The notes under the pieces are model-generated. The model was given only the letters and a program-made list of their open reading frames with translations. It ran no database searches and was not told the DNA's origin. The translations under genes were made by a program, and so were the position numbers. From Gonatopus flavifemur (taxonomy: Eukaryota; Arthropoda; Insecta; Hymenoptera; Dryinidae), in NCBI GenBank assembly GCA_018340375.1, contig JAFFJZ010000052.1:1116001-1180000 (forward strand): 64,000 bases of DNA. Direction: 5' to 3'. Each line of letters starts with the position of its first letter. The stretch's first letter is position 1. Below, in pieces: positions 33,705 through 44,423 of this stretch.

Positions 33705-33999
33705 AAAATTAGAAAAAATCAAGAGCAAAACATGCTCCAAGGATTGGTCGAAACACATGACAGACTACAAAAGTCAGAATTTTTCAACAGATACCAAGAA
33801 ATCTTGGATAAAGGTGTTGACGAAAACGAAGTTCCTCTCCCTCTTATTGAACATGAATATACGTCTTTAGAACATAAATACAGAGCGTTACAAGAGCAAT
33901 ATGAAAATCGTGGAGAGGTAATTGCAAACCTCGAAAAAAAGAGAGCAGCTTTAACTGAAGCTAACTTGAAACTACAAGGACAACTCATGGAGTATCAAG
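33705..33999 (+). CDS. Coiled-coil exon of a host-like gene
   Basis: An open frame of about 98 codons is preceded by an acceptor (TTTTGTGATAAATTTCAG at 33699) and ends at CAAG|GTAATA (33999), leaving phase 1. Residues such as LQKSEFFNRYQEILDK, LEHKYRALQEQYENRGEV and LEKKRAALTEANLKLQGQ have heptad spacing typical of a coiled coil. With the acceptor at 33699 a TAA occurs in the first codons of this frame, so the true exon start must lie further in, or the upstream Met at 33732 is used. The end phase matches the exon at 38454 exactly. Protein family not recognised. Confidence 0.5.
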
Positions 34000-34457
34000 G
34001 TAATAAGCACCAAGTTTTTACTGTTATATAAAATATACAGTGTTGAAAATTTCTTTCCACTCTATTTATTTTCCCAGTACACATGTGAATGAAATTTCTA
34101 ACTCTTGGTGATTGAATTAGAAATTTAATCACATGCAATTGAATCTTCAATTTTTGTTATATTATATCACCCACAATAGTATACTTTGGTGACTGAATTT
34201 TCATCCATATATGATTGAATTTTCAAGATTTTCAATCACATGAGTGGGAATTGCTTCCATCGCATATGATTTAAGCTTCATGTAGAAATTTTTATAGAGA
34301 ATATGAAAGAATGAAAACGGATAACAAGAATTTTGATACAATTTAATCAATATTGAAAGCAACAAAACAACAGTACCTAAAATGAAAACAATATTTCTAT
34401 CTTTTTTTTATCTCATCCCAGAAGCCCAGTTCCCCTAGTGAAAATGAAACGTATATA
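34000..34457. other. Intron-like sequence
   Basis: AT-rich, rich in TGATTGAAT and TTCAATCAC words. No coding evidence. Confidence 0.4.
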
Positions 34458-35319
34458 CTAGGGTGGTCCTTATTTTGGGAATTTTCGGATTCCTGTGGTG
34501 ACACCCCCTGAAAAGATTCCATTTCCCATCAAAATGGAGTACGTGAAACCACAGTTCGATTGAATCATGTTAACCCGTGCCGCAACGAGCTTCAAGTTCC
34601 GGGATTTCGTGTGTTCTTTAAACTTCTTGCTGTATCTCGAAAATGGTGAGATGTATCTGAATACTCGATAGTTCAATAGAAAGAACGCGGAACACCCTTC
34701 AATTTCCACCCAGCAGCTCTATCATTACAACCCATGATTTTGGAGGAATGCGTGATTAAGTAGCAGTATATTAGGGTAAGGCGGGGTAATATGCCAGTGT
34801 GGGTAAAATGCCACTTGGGTGATATTTTCCAAAATTACCGCAGATGGCAATCATATGTTCTTCTGAATCAGTAGACTAACTGATTCCGAAGAACATATGA
34901 CTAAGCTATGACTGCTATCTGCGGTAATTTTGGAAAATATCACCCAAGTGGCATTTTACCCACACTGGCATACTACCCCGCCTTGCCCTATATAACCTAA
35001 AAACGAGAATTCTATATCATAGGACAATATGACCGACACGATTAAAAATATCTCAAAGTTGATCGAATAACACTTGGACTCTCTCAGAGTTGATAAAACG
35101 TTTATCAAAAATCACTCAACTTGATGGTACTCATGATCATATTTTATATAATATATGGAATTGAAATATAAAATATCGAAACTTTGAGCTCGTTACGCCA
35201 CGGGTTAACATAGTTCCATCGAACTGAGGTTTCTCGTATTTCATTTTGATAGGAAATGGAACCTTTTTAGGGGTGTCACCAAAGGAAATCGAAAATTTCC
35301 AAGATAAGAACCACCCTAG
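34458..35319. mobile_element. 862-bp inverted-repeat element with TATATA flanks
   Basis: CTAGGGTGGTCCTTATTTTG at the left matches the inverse of the right end (CTAGGGTGGTTCTTATCTTG). Pairing continues over about 170 bases through GGGTGTCACC and TTAACCCGTG words. TATATA flanks both sides (34452-34457 and 35320-35325), consistent with a TA or longer target duplication. No transposase. A smaller element (34774-34988) sits in its middle. Confidence 0.78.
34774..34988. mobile_element. 215-bp hairpin MITE nested in the 34458-35319 element
   Basis: GGGTAAGGCGGGGTAATATG at the left is mirrored at the right (CATACTACCCCGCCTTGCCC), with nearly perfect pairing for about 100 bases per arm and a short centre near 34880. 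TA lies on both sides (34772-34773 and 34989-34990). TA duplication and a G-rich end suggest a pogo/mariner-type MITE. The tight pairing means it is young. Confidence 0.82.
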
Positions 35320-35325
35320 TATATA

Positions 35326-36159
35326 CAGAGCGTGAAGAAAGCACATAAGAAGCGCAAAAATGTTTCAATATTCTCCCCCTGAAGCATGTGATGCTCGCCT
35401 GCTGTAAAGTGTTGAAATTACACGTCACATATACGCCTTATAAACTTTTGATTCCGTTCCACACACGAATCATGTCTGTTCTGACTTCGAATAATATTTT
35501 CGAGGGATCAATATCAACGACTATCTACGGCTCAATGGACTTATCCATGTGTGGATCCATGTGTGCAAGTACCATGGTGGAAGTAGCCAGTTCGATTCTC
35601 ATAAGGGTGATTCTCAGTTGAGAGATAGTTACTGAGGCAATATAAAAAAAACTGGAAATTGAACATTATATTCTTCTAAAAGGGATAATATGATACATCA
35701 CTTTGTTATTTGTTTAGGAGATAGTCTGTTAGTGATAAAATTTCAATGATGTTTCTGGAATTCAAGATAAAGTACAAGAAATGTATCTCCCCTGGCCTGT
35801 CCTTTTCTCGTTTCTCGTACGAAATCATTGACAAGCAAAATCTTATTCCAATCGTATCGTTACAGAACGTCGTGTATGAATGTATGGTAATATTTACCAT
35901 GCGAACATAGTATTCGTTCTTATTTCATTGGAAATCGTGAATGTTACTATGTGAGAATTGAATCCTTCGCCATTTTTCTGGTAATGATTACTATACTACA
36001 TGGGAATCAGACAAATAGAACTCAAAGCAATGTAAAATGGTACTGGTTACCATGTTACAATAGCTGTCATTCCAGTTGATGAAAATATGCACGCTGTGGG
36101 CAATATCGACACGACGTGTATAGATATACATATATTATACGTATTATTACGGTAGTCAG
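35326..36159. other. Intron-like or intergenic, no gene seen
   Basis: AT-rich sequence with no recognisable coding or RNA feature. Confidence 0.4.
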
Positions 36160-36660
36160 CCCGCTATTAATAACACAGGCACACAAAAAAAAGTGTCATG
36201 AACCAGAGGGGAGACCCGACTATCCTCACGTTTTTGGGGTCGCTGAAACCGAATATGACCATTCAATACGAACATTCGGAAAAATTCAAATATACGTGTA
36301 TTTCTATGTTTTTTGACACGCTCAAACCGGAAATGATAACGGAAGAAACATTCAACCCCTCTTTCACCCGCTAGCACCCTCCTACCAACCCCGGATGGGG
36401 GTTGAATTTTAAACTTTCGTGAAAAATTCAAATGTATGTGGATTTCTGTGTTTTTTGGGACGTTTAAATGAGGGATCATGATGAATAACAAATTTAACCT
36501 CTCTGTCACCCGCTAGTACGCTCTTACTACCCCCAGAAGAGGGTTGAATTTGAAATTTTTACACAAAATTGAGATAGATGTGTATTTCTATGTTCTTTGA
36601 GATGCTGAAACCATGAAAGACTACAATGAACAATTTGCACTCACTCGATTACCTCCTCAC
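36160..36660 (+). repeat. Three diverged tandem units of ~145 bp
   Basis: GAAAAATTCAAAT(A/G)TA followed by GTG(T/G)ATTTCT(A/G)TGTT recurs near 36276, 36420 and, more diverged, 36565. Each is followed by a CACCCGCTAG(C/T)AC block and a run of C/G ending GGGTTGAATTT. No gene. Confidence 0.6.
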
Positions 36661-36872
36661 ATTCCCGTACAATCATTCAAAAAAACCCAGCAGGATCCAT
36701 ATGGGGCACAATTTCTCAAGCGTACCAGCTCGAAAATGTTTACCTCCTCAATCTTTCGGAAATTTCACTGAAATGTAGTGCTAGTTAGTGACTTTCAATC
36801 CTATGAAAGATTTTGCTCTGGTACTTCTGGTTATCAAACCACAGGGGTCGAAAATTCACAGATTTCGTTTAA

Positions 36873-37700
36873 CCCATTAAGTCCGGGAAATGCAGGATTT
36901 CAACTGTAATTTTGAACGTTGCAAATGATATATAAATCATTAAAAACTCATTGCAAAAATACCTCACCTACCATTTTCGAGGTTGCTCTTTCGGTTGCTG
37001 AGGTCAAAATTACCTTCATATGGCGCTGGAATACCGATATGGCCGATTTAAAATAAAAAGTCGACAAAAAATTGGAGGATATTTGACTTTGTGATTTTTC
37101 CACGGGTTGAAAATGCACTGAAAATTATTCAAAACATCAGCTAATGGTGCACAAAATATCTCAACTTTACGATAGAATTTTTTCCCAGACTTGAAGGAGA
37201 CCTAACCTCTCTCAATTTACCATATATTCACCAAACTAACTCGCAATTCTGAGAATCTACAGAAAATTGACAGGGCATATAATTTTATTCGTTCAGTATC
37301 CTTCAAGAAAAGTACCCGGAGGTTTTTGAGGTCGCTGACTACGAATCAAACATCAGATTTTCAAAGATCAAAATGACGGATCCAAGATGGGGGACGAAAA
37401 GTCAGAAAAAGCCTCGAAAATGGATGAAAATCGGTATGCTGTGGTTTTTGAGGTTTCCGATTACGGATCCATTATCAAATTTTTAAAATTCAAGATGGTG
37501 GACTTAAGATGGCGGATGACAAGTCAGAAAAAGCCTCGGAGATGGATTGAAATCGATCCACCGAAGTTATTGAGGTCACTGATTACGAATTCAGCATTAA
37601 ATTTCCAGAATTCAAGATGGCGGACCCAAGATGGTGGACGAAAATTCGAGAAAACTCTCGAAGATGGATGAAAATCGGTATACTGGGGTTTTTGAGGTTA
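36873..37700. mobile_element. One end of a piggyBac-family element
   Basis: It starts CCCATTAAGTCCGGGAAATG immediately after TTAA (36869-36872) and is a direct copy of the left arm of the element at 45456. From about 37320 it contains three to four tandem units of ~122 bases (GAGGTCGCTGA, ATGGCGGA and AAGATGG(A/C)GGACGAAAA words). No opposite end was found before 38400, so it is truncated or solo. Confidence 0.75.
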
Positions 37701-38453
37701 TCAAATTTTCCAATCAATATTTGATTTAAAACTGAAAATAAGAATTCTCTAAAATTGTACACTGAGAAAGAAAGATACATATACATATTGAAAAGAGAGC
37801 ATAAGATAGGCATTATGCTCAAGAGGAAGGGTAAGTGGGTTGTCCTAATTGAAGAAAATGGAGAATTTTCTCCTCAAGGACAGGCCTACTCTCAGGTAAT
37901 GCACGAATCCATGCTCAGACCACCCTCAAATGAAATCTTCAACCAATCTATAATTTCTGCACACCCATAGATTTCCCTGCATGCACCCACCCTTCCACCA
38001 CCTTCTAATTTTCCTCCTTCCCAACTAAAAACCGAGGTGACGACTAAGCAAAAATCACCAACAATTTCACTCCAAGTTCAGCTATTCTCAAACTCTTTCA
38101 TAAAATTTTCATTCCTGCTGCGAGATAAACTTCACAACAGGACTTTGATACTCATTCGCTCACTTGAAGGTTTGAGTAGGACTCCTGTGGGGCAACGACA
38201 AATTATATTCCAATCTCATCAAGAAAACAGCGATTTCTCAAATATTTTCTTTTTCAATATTTGCATCAAGAGTAAGTTTTTTTTGTGTGTGCCATTGGTG
38301 ATCATTTTTCTTTTCTTTTTGTGACGTTTCTGTCAACAGAAACACATATTCAATCCAAATTCCATTCGCTTTTCATTTGCTATTCAATTCACTACTGTCT
38401 ATCACAGCTTTGAATTTAAGAATTTACTTGACGAAGAAAATTTCAAATTTCAG
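37701..38453. other. No confident gene; possible small exon near 37755-37899
   Basis: A frame reading HKIGIMLKRKGKWVVLIEEN and ending AYSQ before CAG|GTAATG could be an exon. However, it has no clear acceptor and no recognised domain, and it is not needed to join the 33999 donor to the 38454 acceptor in phase. Left unassigned. Confidence 0.3.
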
Positions 38454-38686
38454 TGGAAGAAATTGTTGCCAATAAGCTACGAGCTCTGGGTAACAAAATT
38501 CGTAATATACAAAAACAAATTGAAATCAAACAGCAGAGAGTACGTTCTGGTACTCTGCCTTCACCAGGACCCGCTAGGAAGAAATTTTTAGAGAGTCCTG
38601 AATACGATGAAGAAATCTTAGCATTTGCTCAAGAAGAATTCAAAAATTTAGAAGAATTTCAACAAGTTTTGATATTTAGACGTTGA
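38454..38686 (+). CDS. Exon continuing the coiled-coil protein
   Basis: It begins after TTTCAAATTTCAG with TG GAA GAA, which completes a Val codon with the G left by the donor at 33999, so the two exons join in frame. It encodes EEIVANKLRALGNKIRNIQK, then a basic stretch, SGTLPSPGPARKKF and an acidic EEILAFAQEEFKNLEEFQQ. Unspliced, it stops at 38684-38686. A weak donor at 38682 (GTTGAA) would allow joining to the exon at 38782 and remove that stop. Charged, helical and without a recognised domain. Confidence 0.5.
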
Positions 38687-38781
38687 AGTAGGCAAGGGTA
38701 ATTCACACACTATTCTCCGCTATTATTTTTTTTCCTCTCTCCAATCAACCTTACTAATCAAAATCATTCGTATTCTTTCAG

Positions 38782-38867
38782 ATTCAATTTCACATAAACT
38801 TCCTCCGCCTCCTCTACCTCAATCCAGAATCCTGAATCCTTTCGATTACGATGATGAATATCGTTAA
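38782..38867 (+). CDS. Candidate terminal exon, proline-rich C-terminus
   Basis: After a good acceptor (TCGTATTCTTTCAG) a frame entered with two leading bases reads SISHKLPPPPLPQSRILNPF then DYDDEYR and stops at TAA (38865-38867). A poly-proline motif followed by an acidic tail looks like a genuine C-terminus. The phase fits a donor at 38682 in the preceding exon, but that donor is weak. Confidence 0.4.
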
Positions 38868-40512
38868 CAAATGAATTTCTTTCATCGCTGAAAGAATTTA
38901 TCGAGAACCTGAGTAATCTTTTTCTTTCCCTCAATCCCCTTTTGCGAGAGGAAATCAAGAACTATTAGTTCTAGATTTTCTACGTAGTAGACGAATACAT
39001 TTTTTTTCTCTCTCATGCCTTATATGCATGATTTGAAAATGAAAAGAAGAAGCAAGAGAAAGAATTAATCTACTGGGCAAACCCCAGAGGAATTCAACCT
39101 CAATACCGTCTTCTATGTCTTTCAGGTATTTTCTATACTCTTATACAAGAAATTAGTCACTGAGTAACCCTCAGGATATTTCTTTCAAATTTCTTCTTTC
39201 ACTATAATTCTAATTCATTGAATATCTGTTAGAAACAAAAAAAAAGAAAAATATATCTTTCTCTCTTAAAAACATATACATATATATATATATATATCAC
39301 AATGAAAGTTGTAGGTTGAGATTTCTTTCTCTCTTTCTTGTTTTCAAAATAATTACAATTCATTTCTAACCTAAAAGCGATAATCTTTATGAATGAATCA
39401 TCTTTGCAATGAAATTATAAAACTATATACATTTGCAAACTTGTACCGTTACTTTGAACAAAACATCTTTCATTGCACGATATCCTCTCCCCAGTCCTCG
39501 TCTAGGATCAATTTCCTAGCTAAAGTAGGGTTTCAAAAGGAGTATAGGACTCTGATTCTGTATTTTCCTTTCAACTACCCGCTAGATATTGAAAAACTGA
39601 AAAGTTTTGACGTAACAGGTCGTTTTGATTTTCTTAGTTTTTCCACAGATGATCTGTGAACCATAACGAAAATTCATCAATTCTTGTCCCCGATGGTAAA
39701 TATCATAGTTCTCAAGATATATATATATATATATATATATATACCCTCTATTGATATGTACTATTTTACAAACCAAGAGCCAATTGGCCAGTAGGCCAGT
39801 ATGGCTACGTTGGACGTGCGAAGCGCACTCTATCGCTCAACATTCTTAATGAACGATAATTACATCGATTATGAAACTTACAGAATTGAAAACTGGAAAA
39901 GAAATGCAAACTTTTATTCTTCGTCTTTTAACTTTTTAATCTTCGAAAGTTCCCAATACGTTAGAGAGGTTTCAAGAAACAAGCGCTTGAGAATTAGAAG
40001 ATTTCAAAAACGTCAAATTTTCAAAAAATCATATTTTCGAAAAATGGTCTTGAAAAACGAAATTCCAAAACACGTATCGAATATTTTTCGATCGAAAATC
40101 GAAAAAAAATCACCCCGTTGAATTCTAACATTCGGAAAAATATATGACCATATAAAATTCATATATGTTCATTCGATCCATACAAGGACCAAACATGACC
40201 CGTATATAGGCGAAAAACGTCATATTTGAGATGTGGACGGTCATATATGGCCCATATATAAATTATGTGGGGATCATATAAGTATGTGTGCAATCGTATA
40301 TGAGGTATGTTTGATCATATGTACTACACGTATGATTCAGTTTTACTGGGAGTGCTTTTATTAAAAGTAAAAAAATCGAATATATGTGACTTGTATGCTG
40401 TCTGGGTACGTCTTACAGTATGCTGTAATAATTTTCATCTTGAGGAATGAATGTATGAACGTCAACTGAAATGTAGCAACTTCTAGTTCTGGTGATTAAT
40501 TTCGAAATGGTA
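38868..40512. other. Non-coding, with an AT microsatellite
   Basis: AT-rich sequence. Runs of TATATA at about 39280-39300 and an (AT)13-14 tract at 39717-39743. From 40135 to 40410, CATATATG(G/A)-type words recur in both orientations and the block ends ATGCTGTCTGGGTAC, like other small-element ends. No gene supported. Confidence 0.5.
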
Positions 40513-40741
40513 CACTAAAAGAAATAATCACCAATACCAAGAAAATATATTCTTGATTGCAGTTGATATGTTGTGGAGTCGAGAGAAATTTTCTCGCATC
40601 AAAAAAATATTCTCAAAATTCAAGAAATCTATGCTTGGTTGCAGAAAAATTTCCTTGTAACGAAAATAAATGTTTTTGGAGAAATGAATTTCTCGTAACA
40701 AGAAAATATATTGTTGATGATAGTGATTATTTCTCTCTGTG
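40513..40741. mobile_element. 229-bp MITE with TA target duplication
   Basis: CACTAAAAGAAATAATCACC at the left matches the inverse of the right end (CACAGAGAGAAATAATCACT). TA flanks at 40511-40512 and 40742-40743. The interior repeats CAAGAAAATATATT and TTCTTG words, resembling the element at 1607-1846. Confidence 0.7.
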
Positions 40742-41800
40742 TACTGTTTTTCCTGATTGAATCGTCCAAATAATCATGAATCCTCCTGGAGGTACCTGTT
40801 ATTCAATCTTGACATCAACTTTGTTCAAGAGCATCACACTCCATTCAAACAAACAAACTCTCGAATAGAAGATGAAAATCGTTACTGAAAAGGAACGCAA
40901 CTCCAAGGAAAGTTCTAATCGATAATATGATCAATCAAATTGAGTGATGTTATAACTTATCAGTTCATAACTTTCTTTTCAACCCACATGCATTCAAGGA
41001 TTATTCTAATTTCATTATCACTACATTTTCATTATTCAAGTTCCAGTTGAAGCGGATAATGATGTTATGATGAATTTATTAATGATATGGAAATGATGCA
41101 GTCATAATAATAGAAACGACAAAGATATCTTAAGAACGGAACAGTAATTCCCTGCTCGGAGTCTCGAATACAGGAAACCAATTTCCCTCGAAGATTTGGA
41201 TTATCGCTTCGGTATTATTGATTGAAAATCAAAGTTCCCAAAGGGTCAGTGATGGACAAAAGAGGACGATATTGTTGGAATAAATATTGAGCGTTGATTA
41301 AAAGTGAAGTAAGTTTCCATTCATTATTTGATCATTGATTGAAGTATTTCACTGTTTCATTTGAATATTTATCATTCACATTTAATGTTCTTATAAGCGA
41401 TCACAAATCTGGATGGTGAGGAGCAAACTCTCCGATGTAGAAATCAGTGAGGCTTCCAGTTTTAGTCATTTTCTTGGAATTGTCAGTTTCATATATAATT
41501 TTAAAGTGAAATATACCCATAGATGTTTTTATGATTTCTATCACATCCTAGTTCTCCCTGACCTCGTGAAAGGATAACGGTAAAAATTCATGGAAATTTC
41601 ACAGATTTTCCACAAATTCCATCAAGGGTTCCAGAGAAGTTAAGATTTTTTACAGTTTCTCAAATGTTTTCCGTGAGATCCAGAGGAATTTTTCCCTCAA
41701 ATTAGTCCGAATCTGTTTGAGAACGGATTCAAATAAAACATAGTAAAAAATTCAATACATTCCTTTAAGGATGGAGACTACGTTGGAAACGTCGTAGGGG
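40742..41800. other. No gene seen
   Basis: AT-rich sequence without recognisable coding or structural features. Confidence 0.4.
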
Positions 41801-41924
41801 GTGAATTTGCCGGAAAACCATTTCGCCGAAGAAACATAATGTTACAAACGCTAGTGATAACTAAAAAGTGTCTAGCAATTGTCAAATTATGTCTCTTCGG
41901 CGAAATGTTTATTTGGCAAATTCA
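41801..41924. mobile_element. 124-bp hairpin MITE, GTGAATTTGCC ends
   Basis: GTGAATTTGCCGGAAAACCATTTCG-like sequence is mirrored at the right (CGAAATGTTTATTTGGCAAATTCAC), with a perfectly paired TTCGCCGAAGA core. There is no coding capacity and no target duplication was recognised. Confidence 0.65.
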
Positions 41925-42174
41925 CTACCTACCTGAAGACGGTTGTACTAGGAACGTTCGATACAGTATCCTAGTGAAAATGAGAACGTAAGAAGGATAT
42001 GAAGCGACGCGGAAGAGTGAATGGAACAGTATCCAAGTGCGAAAAAAGCGGGACTTGAAACATTTTACGCTTCATTTGTTTCAATCTTCGCTTCTGGCGA
42101 GCGGAAATTTTCACCAGGGTATCGATATAAGGACCCATACAGCACCATGTATTTCATGCATATCTCTACCGTAC

Positions 42175-43100
42175 CAGGCAAAAAAGTTGTTGACTCAATT
42201 TTTTTTCGAAAATGAGTTCGTTATATAATTCGATTCAGGGAAGCAAGGCGCGCTTAAGTGTGTTGATAGAAATTAGTTATCGCTCCTAACTCTTGAATAA
42301 TAAACATTTTTCTGTTCTGAAAACGGATCCGAAATTAGACAATCATCAGAAAAAAGCCGTAACTCACATCAAAATGAGAACAACCATCGAGTACGTCACC
42401 ACTTTGCCAGACGAAAACATCGTAATTTGAGTTACGGTCTTTTCGCTCGGTAAAATCAGCGAGGAGCAAATATCTCGTACTATTTGAAAAAATCTCGTCG
42501 GAGTTAGGGTTTCCTTGATTTGTAAACTCCTTGAGCCCGGCGCCAATTTACCGAGGAAGAGAACCGTAAGTCCGGTCGTAGACTTCGGCCCAGTTCGGAA
42601 ATGGTCGTAATGAAGATCTTAGGTGCCATTATGTACTAATGGATTTGAACCGTTGAAGTGAACATAAAAAAGGCAGAATTACACCTGATTCCACGTAGAA
42701 GAAATATTACTTATTGAAATATCTAATCCATAGATTTGGAATTCGATTATAAGGTGATTTTCATGTACGTCGCATACCGAGTTGACATGTTTCTTCGCTT
42801 GTAAAGCGAACTATCATAGCATGATGCTCGAGCGCTGTTGAATGGAAAAAAACCGTAACTCCAGTTACGGTTTTTTTCATAGGTATTCTCGTTTACCAAA
42901 CACCCTCAACTCATTTTTTCATTTGTTGTGATTAAAAATATTGATTCCTGTTCGAATTATCAAAAACAGCATCCCTGATTTGTCCTAGAACCGCTTCAAC
43001 ATTGTCAAAATATTAGTTACAACATACAATTTTGACGTGGAATAGATTTTCTCGGTTTTCTCCGTTCGAACGAATTTGAAGTTGACAACTTTTTTGCCTG
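42175..43100. mobile_element. ~930-bp element with CAGGCAAAAAAGTTG ends
   Basis: CAGGCAAAAAAGTTGTTGACT at the left and the inverse of AGTTGACAACTTTTTTGCCTG at the right match. Inside, CCGTAACTC occurs in both orientations: 42359 and 42431 as one inverted pair, and a tight hairpin at 42846-42878 (AAAAAAACCGTAACT / AGTTACGGTTTTTTT). No transposase frame and no confirmed target duplication. A CAGGC start is compatible with hAT but not proof. Confidence 0.5.
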
Positions 43101-43220
43101 GGGCAGCAGATCTACACCACATATTTTGATATTCAAACATTTCACACGTGTAATACGCACATAAATGATGTAGTATGAGTTTTATAATTATATCGCACAT
43201 TCCTTGCTGTTTTGGGAGTA

Positions 43221-44137
43221 TACTACTGTGATAAAAAAATGAGGTGAAATTGTCATTTAAAACTCCCGGGCATTAGAAAGGCAGGTAAATTTTTGTTCAC
43301 AGGTTGGTAGGACTGTATATAACATTTGCCGAGTGTCTGTTTGTCAAAAGGTTTGATTATCTCCGAGTTACATGTGTTTTTGTGAACAACCAAAAATGAA
43401 TTTTTCGATTTTTACCATGGGTGATTTTGTTGAGCAAAGAATTTGCACCAAATTTCGTTCGCGGAACGAATATTTTTGTGCGGACATGTTGAAAATGTTG
43501 CGGAAGGCTTTTGGTGATCGAACTATGCCACAGAAAAACGTTTATAAGTGGTATAACGAATTCAAAGCGGGCCGAGAACGCGTTGAAGACGAACCGCGCT
43601 CTGGACGACCATCAACGTCCACCGACGAAGGCCACGTCCAAAAAAATCAAAGATTTGGTGCTTGAAAATCATCGATTGGCAATTAGACGCGTTATGCGTC
43701 GTTTGCGTGAAGCTATTCGTCTGGAACGGTCGGAATTATGGGCGGACAACTGTTGGTTCCTTCATCACGATAATGCATCGGCTCACACTGCATTGGTTCT
43801 CCGCGACTTTTTTGCCCAAATCTCGATTCATATCTTTCCGCTACCACCGTATTCGCCTGATTTGGCTCCGTGTGACTTATGGCTATTCAGCAAACTCAAA
43901 GACCAATGCGGAGACGCTGTTTTGACACGATTGAAGAGATAAAAACCGAATCGAAGGTCTTGAAGGCTGTACCGAAAAAAGACTATTCCGACTGTTTCGA
44001 GGACTGGGAAAAGCGTTGGCAAAAGTGCGTTTTTTCGGACGGGGATTACTTCGGAGGGGATGGGATTGAATTGGAAGAATGAATGAAGAATTTACATTCT
44101 TTCAACAAATTGACCTTACTTTTTGATCACAGTAGTA
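43221..44137 (+). mobile_element. 917-bp internally deleted mariner
   Basis: TACTACTGTGAT begins the left end and its inverse ATCACAGTAGTA ends the right. TA is duplicated at 43219-43220 and 44138-44139. The AAAAAGTAAGGTCAATTTG-type subterminal sequence is typical of mariner. The transposase inside is broken. Confidence 0.85.
43372..44082 (+). pseudogene. Mariner transposase relic
   Basis: The frame at about 43396-43650 shows the N-terminal DNA-binding region (FVEQRICTKFRSRNEYFCAD, NVYKWYNEFKAGRERVEDEP, SGRPSTS). It shifts into another frame at about 43640. The segment with the first catalytic Asp is deleted, joining REAIRLERSELW to WFLHHDNASAHTAL. The second Asp (HHDNAS) and third Asp (YSPDLAPCDLWLF) are present, 34 residues apart, as in DD34D mariners. 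A further shift separates the C-terminal end (FEDWEKRWQKCVFSDGDYF). Non-functional. Confidence 0.88.
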
Positions 44138-44176
44138 TATTAGGGTTGCCAGAATACCTCTGTTTCAGGAGACATG

Positions 44177-44319
44177 CCCTGCTTAAAGTGTCATATAGAA
44201 TCGTATAGAATACCATAGATTATGATTAAAAAACATGATAAGATCCACAGTTTTCTATCATGTTTTTGAATCATATTTCATGATATTCTATACGATTCTA
44301 TATGACATTTTAAGCAGGG
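44177..44319. mobile_element. 143-bp hairpin MITE, CCCTGCTTAAA ends
   Basis: CCCTGCTTAAAGTGTCATAT is mirrored at the right (ATATGACATTTTAAGCAGGG). Pairing continues through AGAATCGTATAGAAT, then an ATCATGTTTTTGAATCAT centre. It lies 40 bases beyond the mariner's right end. No coding capacity. Confidence 0.75.
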
Positions 44320-44380
44320 TGTCCTCTCCTTACCCTGAGATCTTTTTTTTTCTTTCTTCTTGGCTGGATGTTTTCTTTTG

Positions 44381-44383
<3 letters not shown>

Positions 44384-44417
<34 letters not shown>

Positions 44418-44422
44418 TCTCT
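44384..44422. repeat. (CT)n microsatellite
   Basis: About 39 bases of nearly pure CT dinucleotide with one interruption (CTCC). Confidence 0.95.
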
Positions 44423-44423
44423 G

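Noticed and set aside
36156..36509. 117-codon minus-strand frame
   Set aside because: It spans a ~145-bp tandem repeat and reads repeat units. No domain.
42846..42878. Hairpin followed by T run, like a bacterial rho-independent terminator
   Set aside because: The genome is eukaryotic, and the hairpin lies inside an inverted-end element and matches another inverted CCGTAACTC pair in it.
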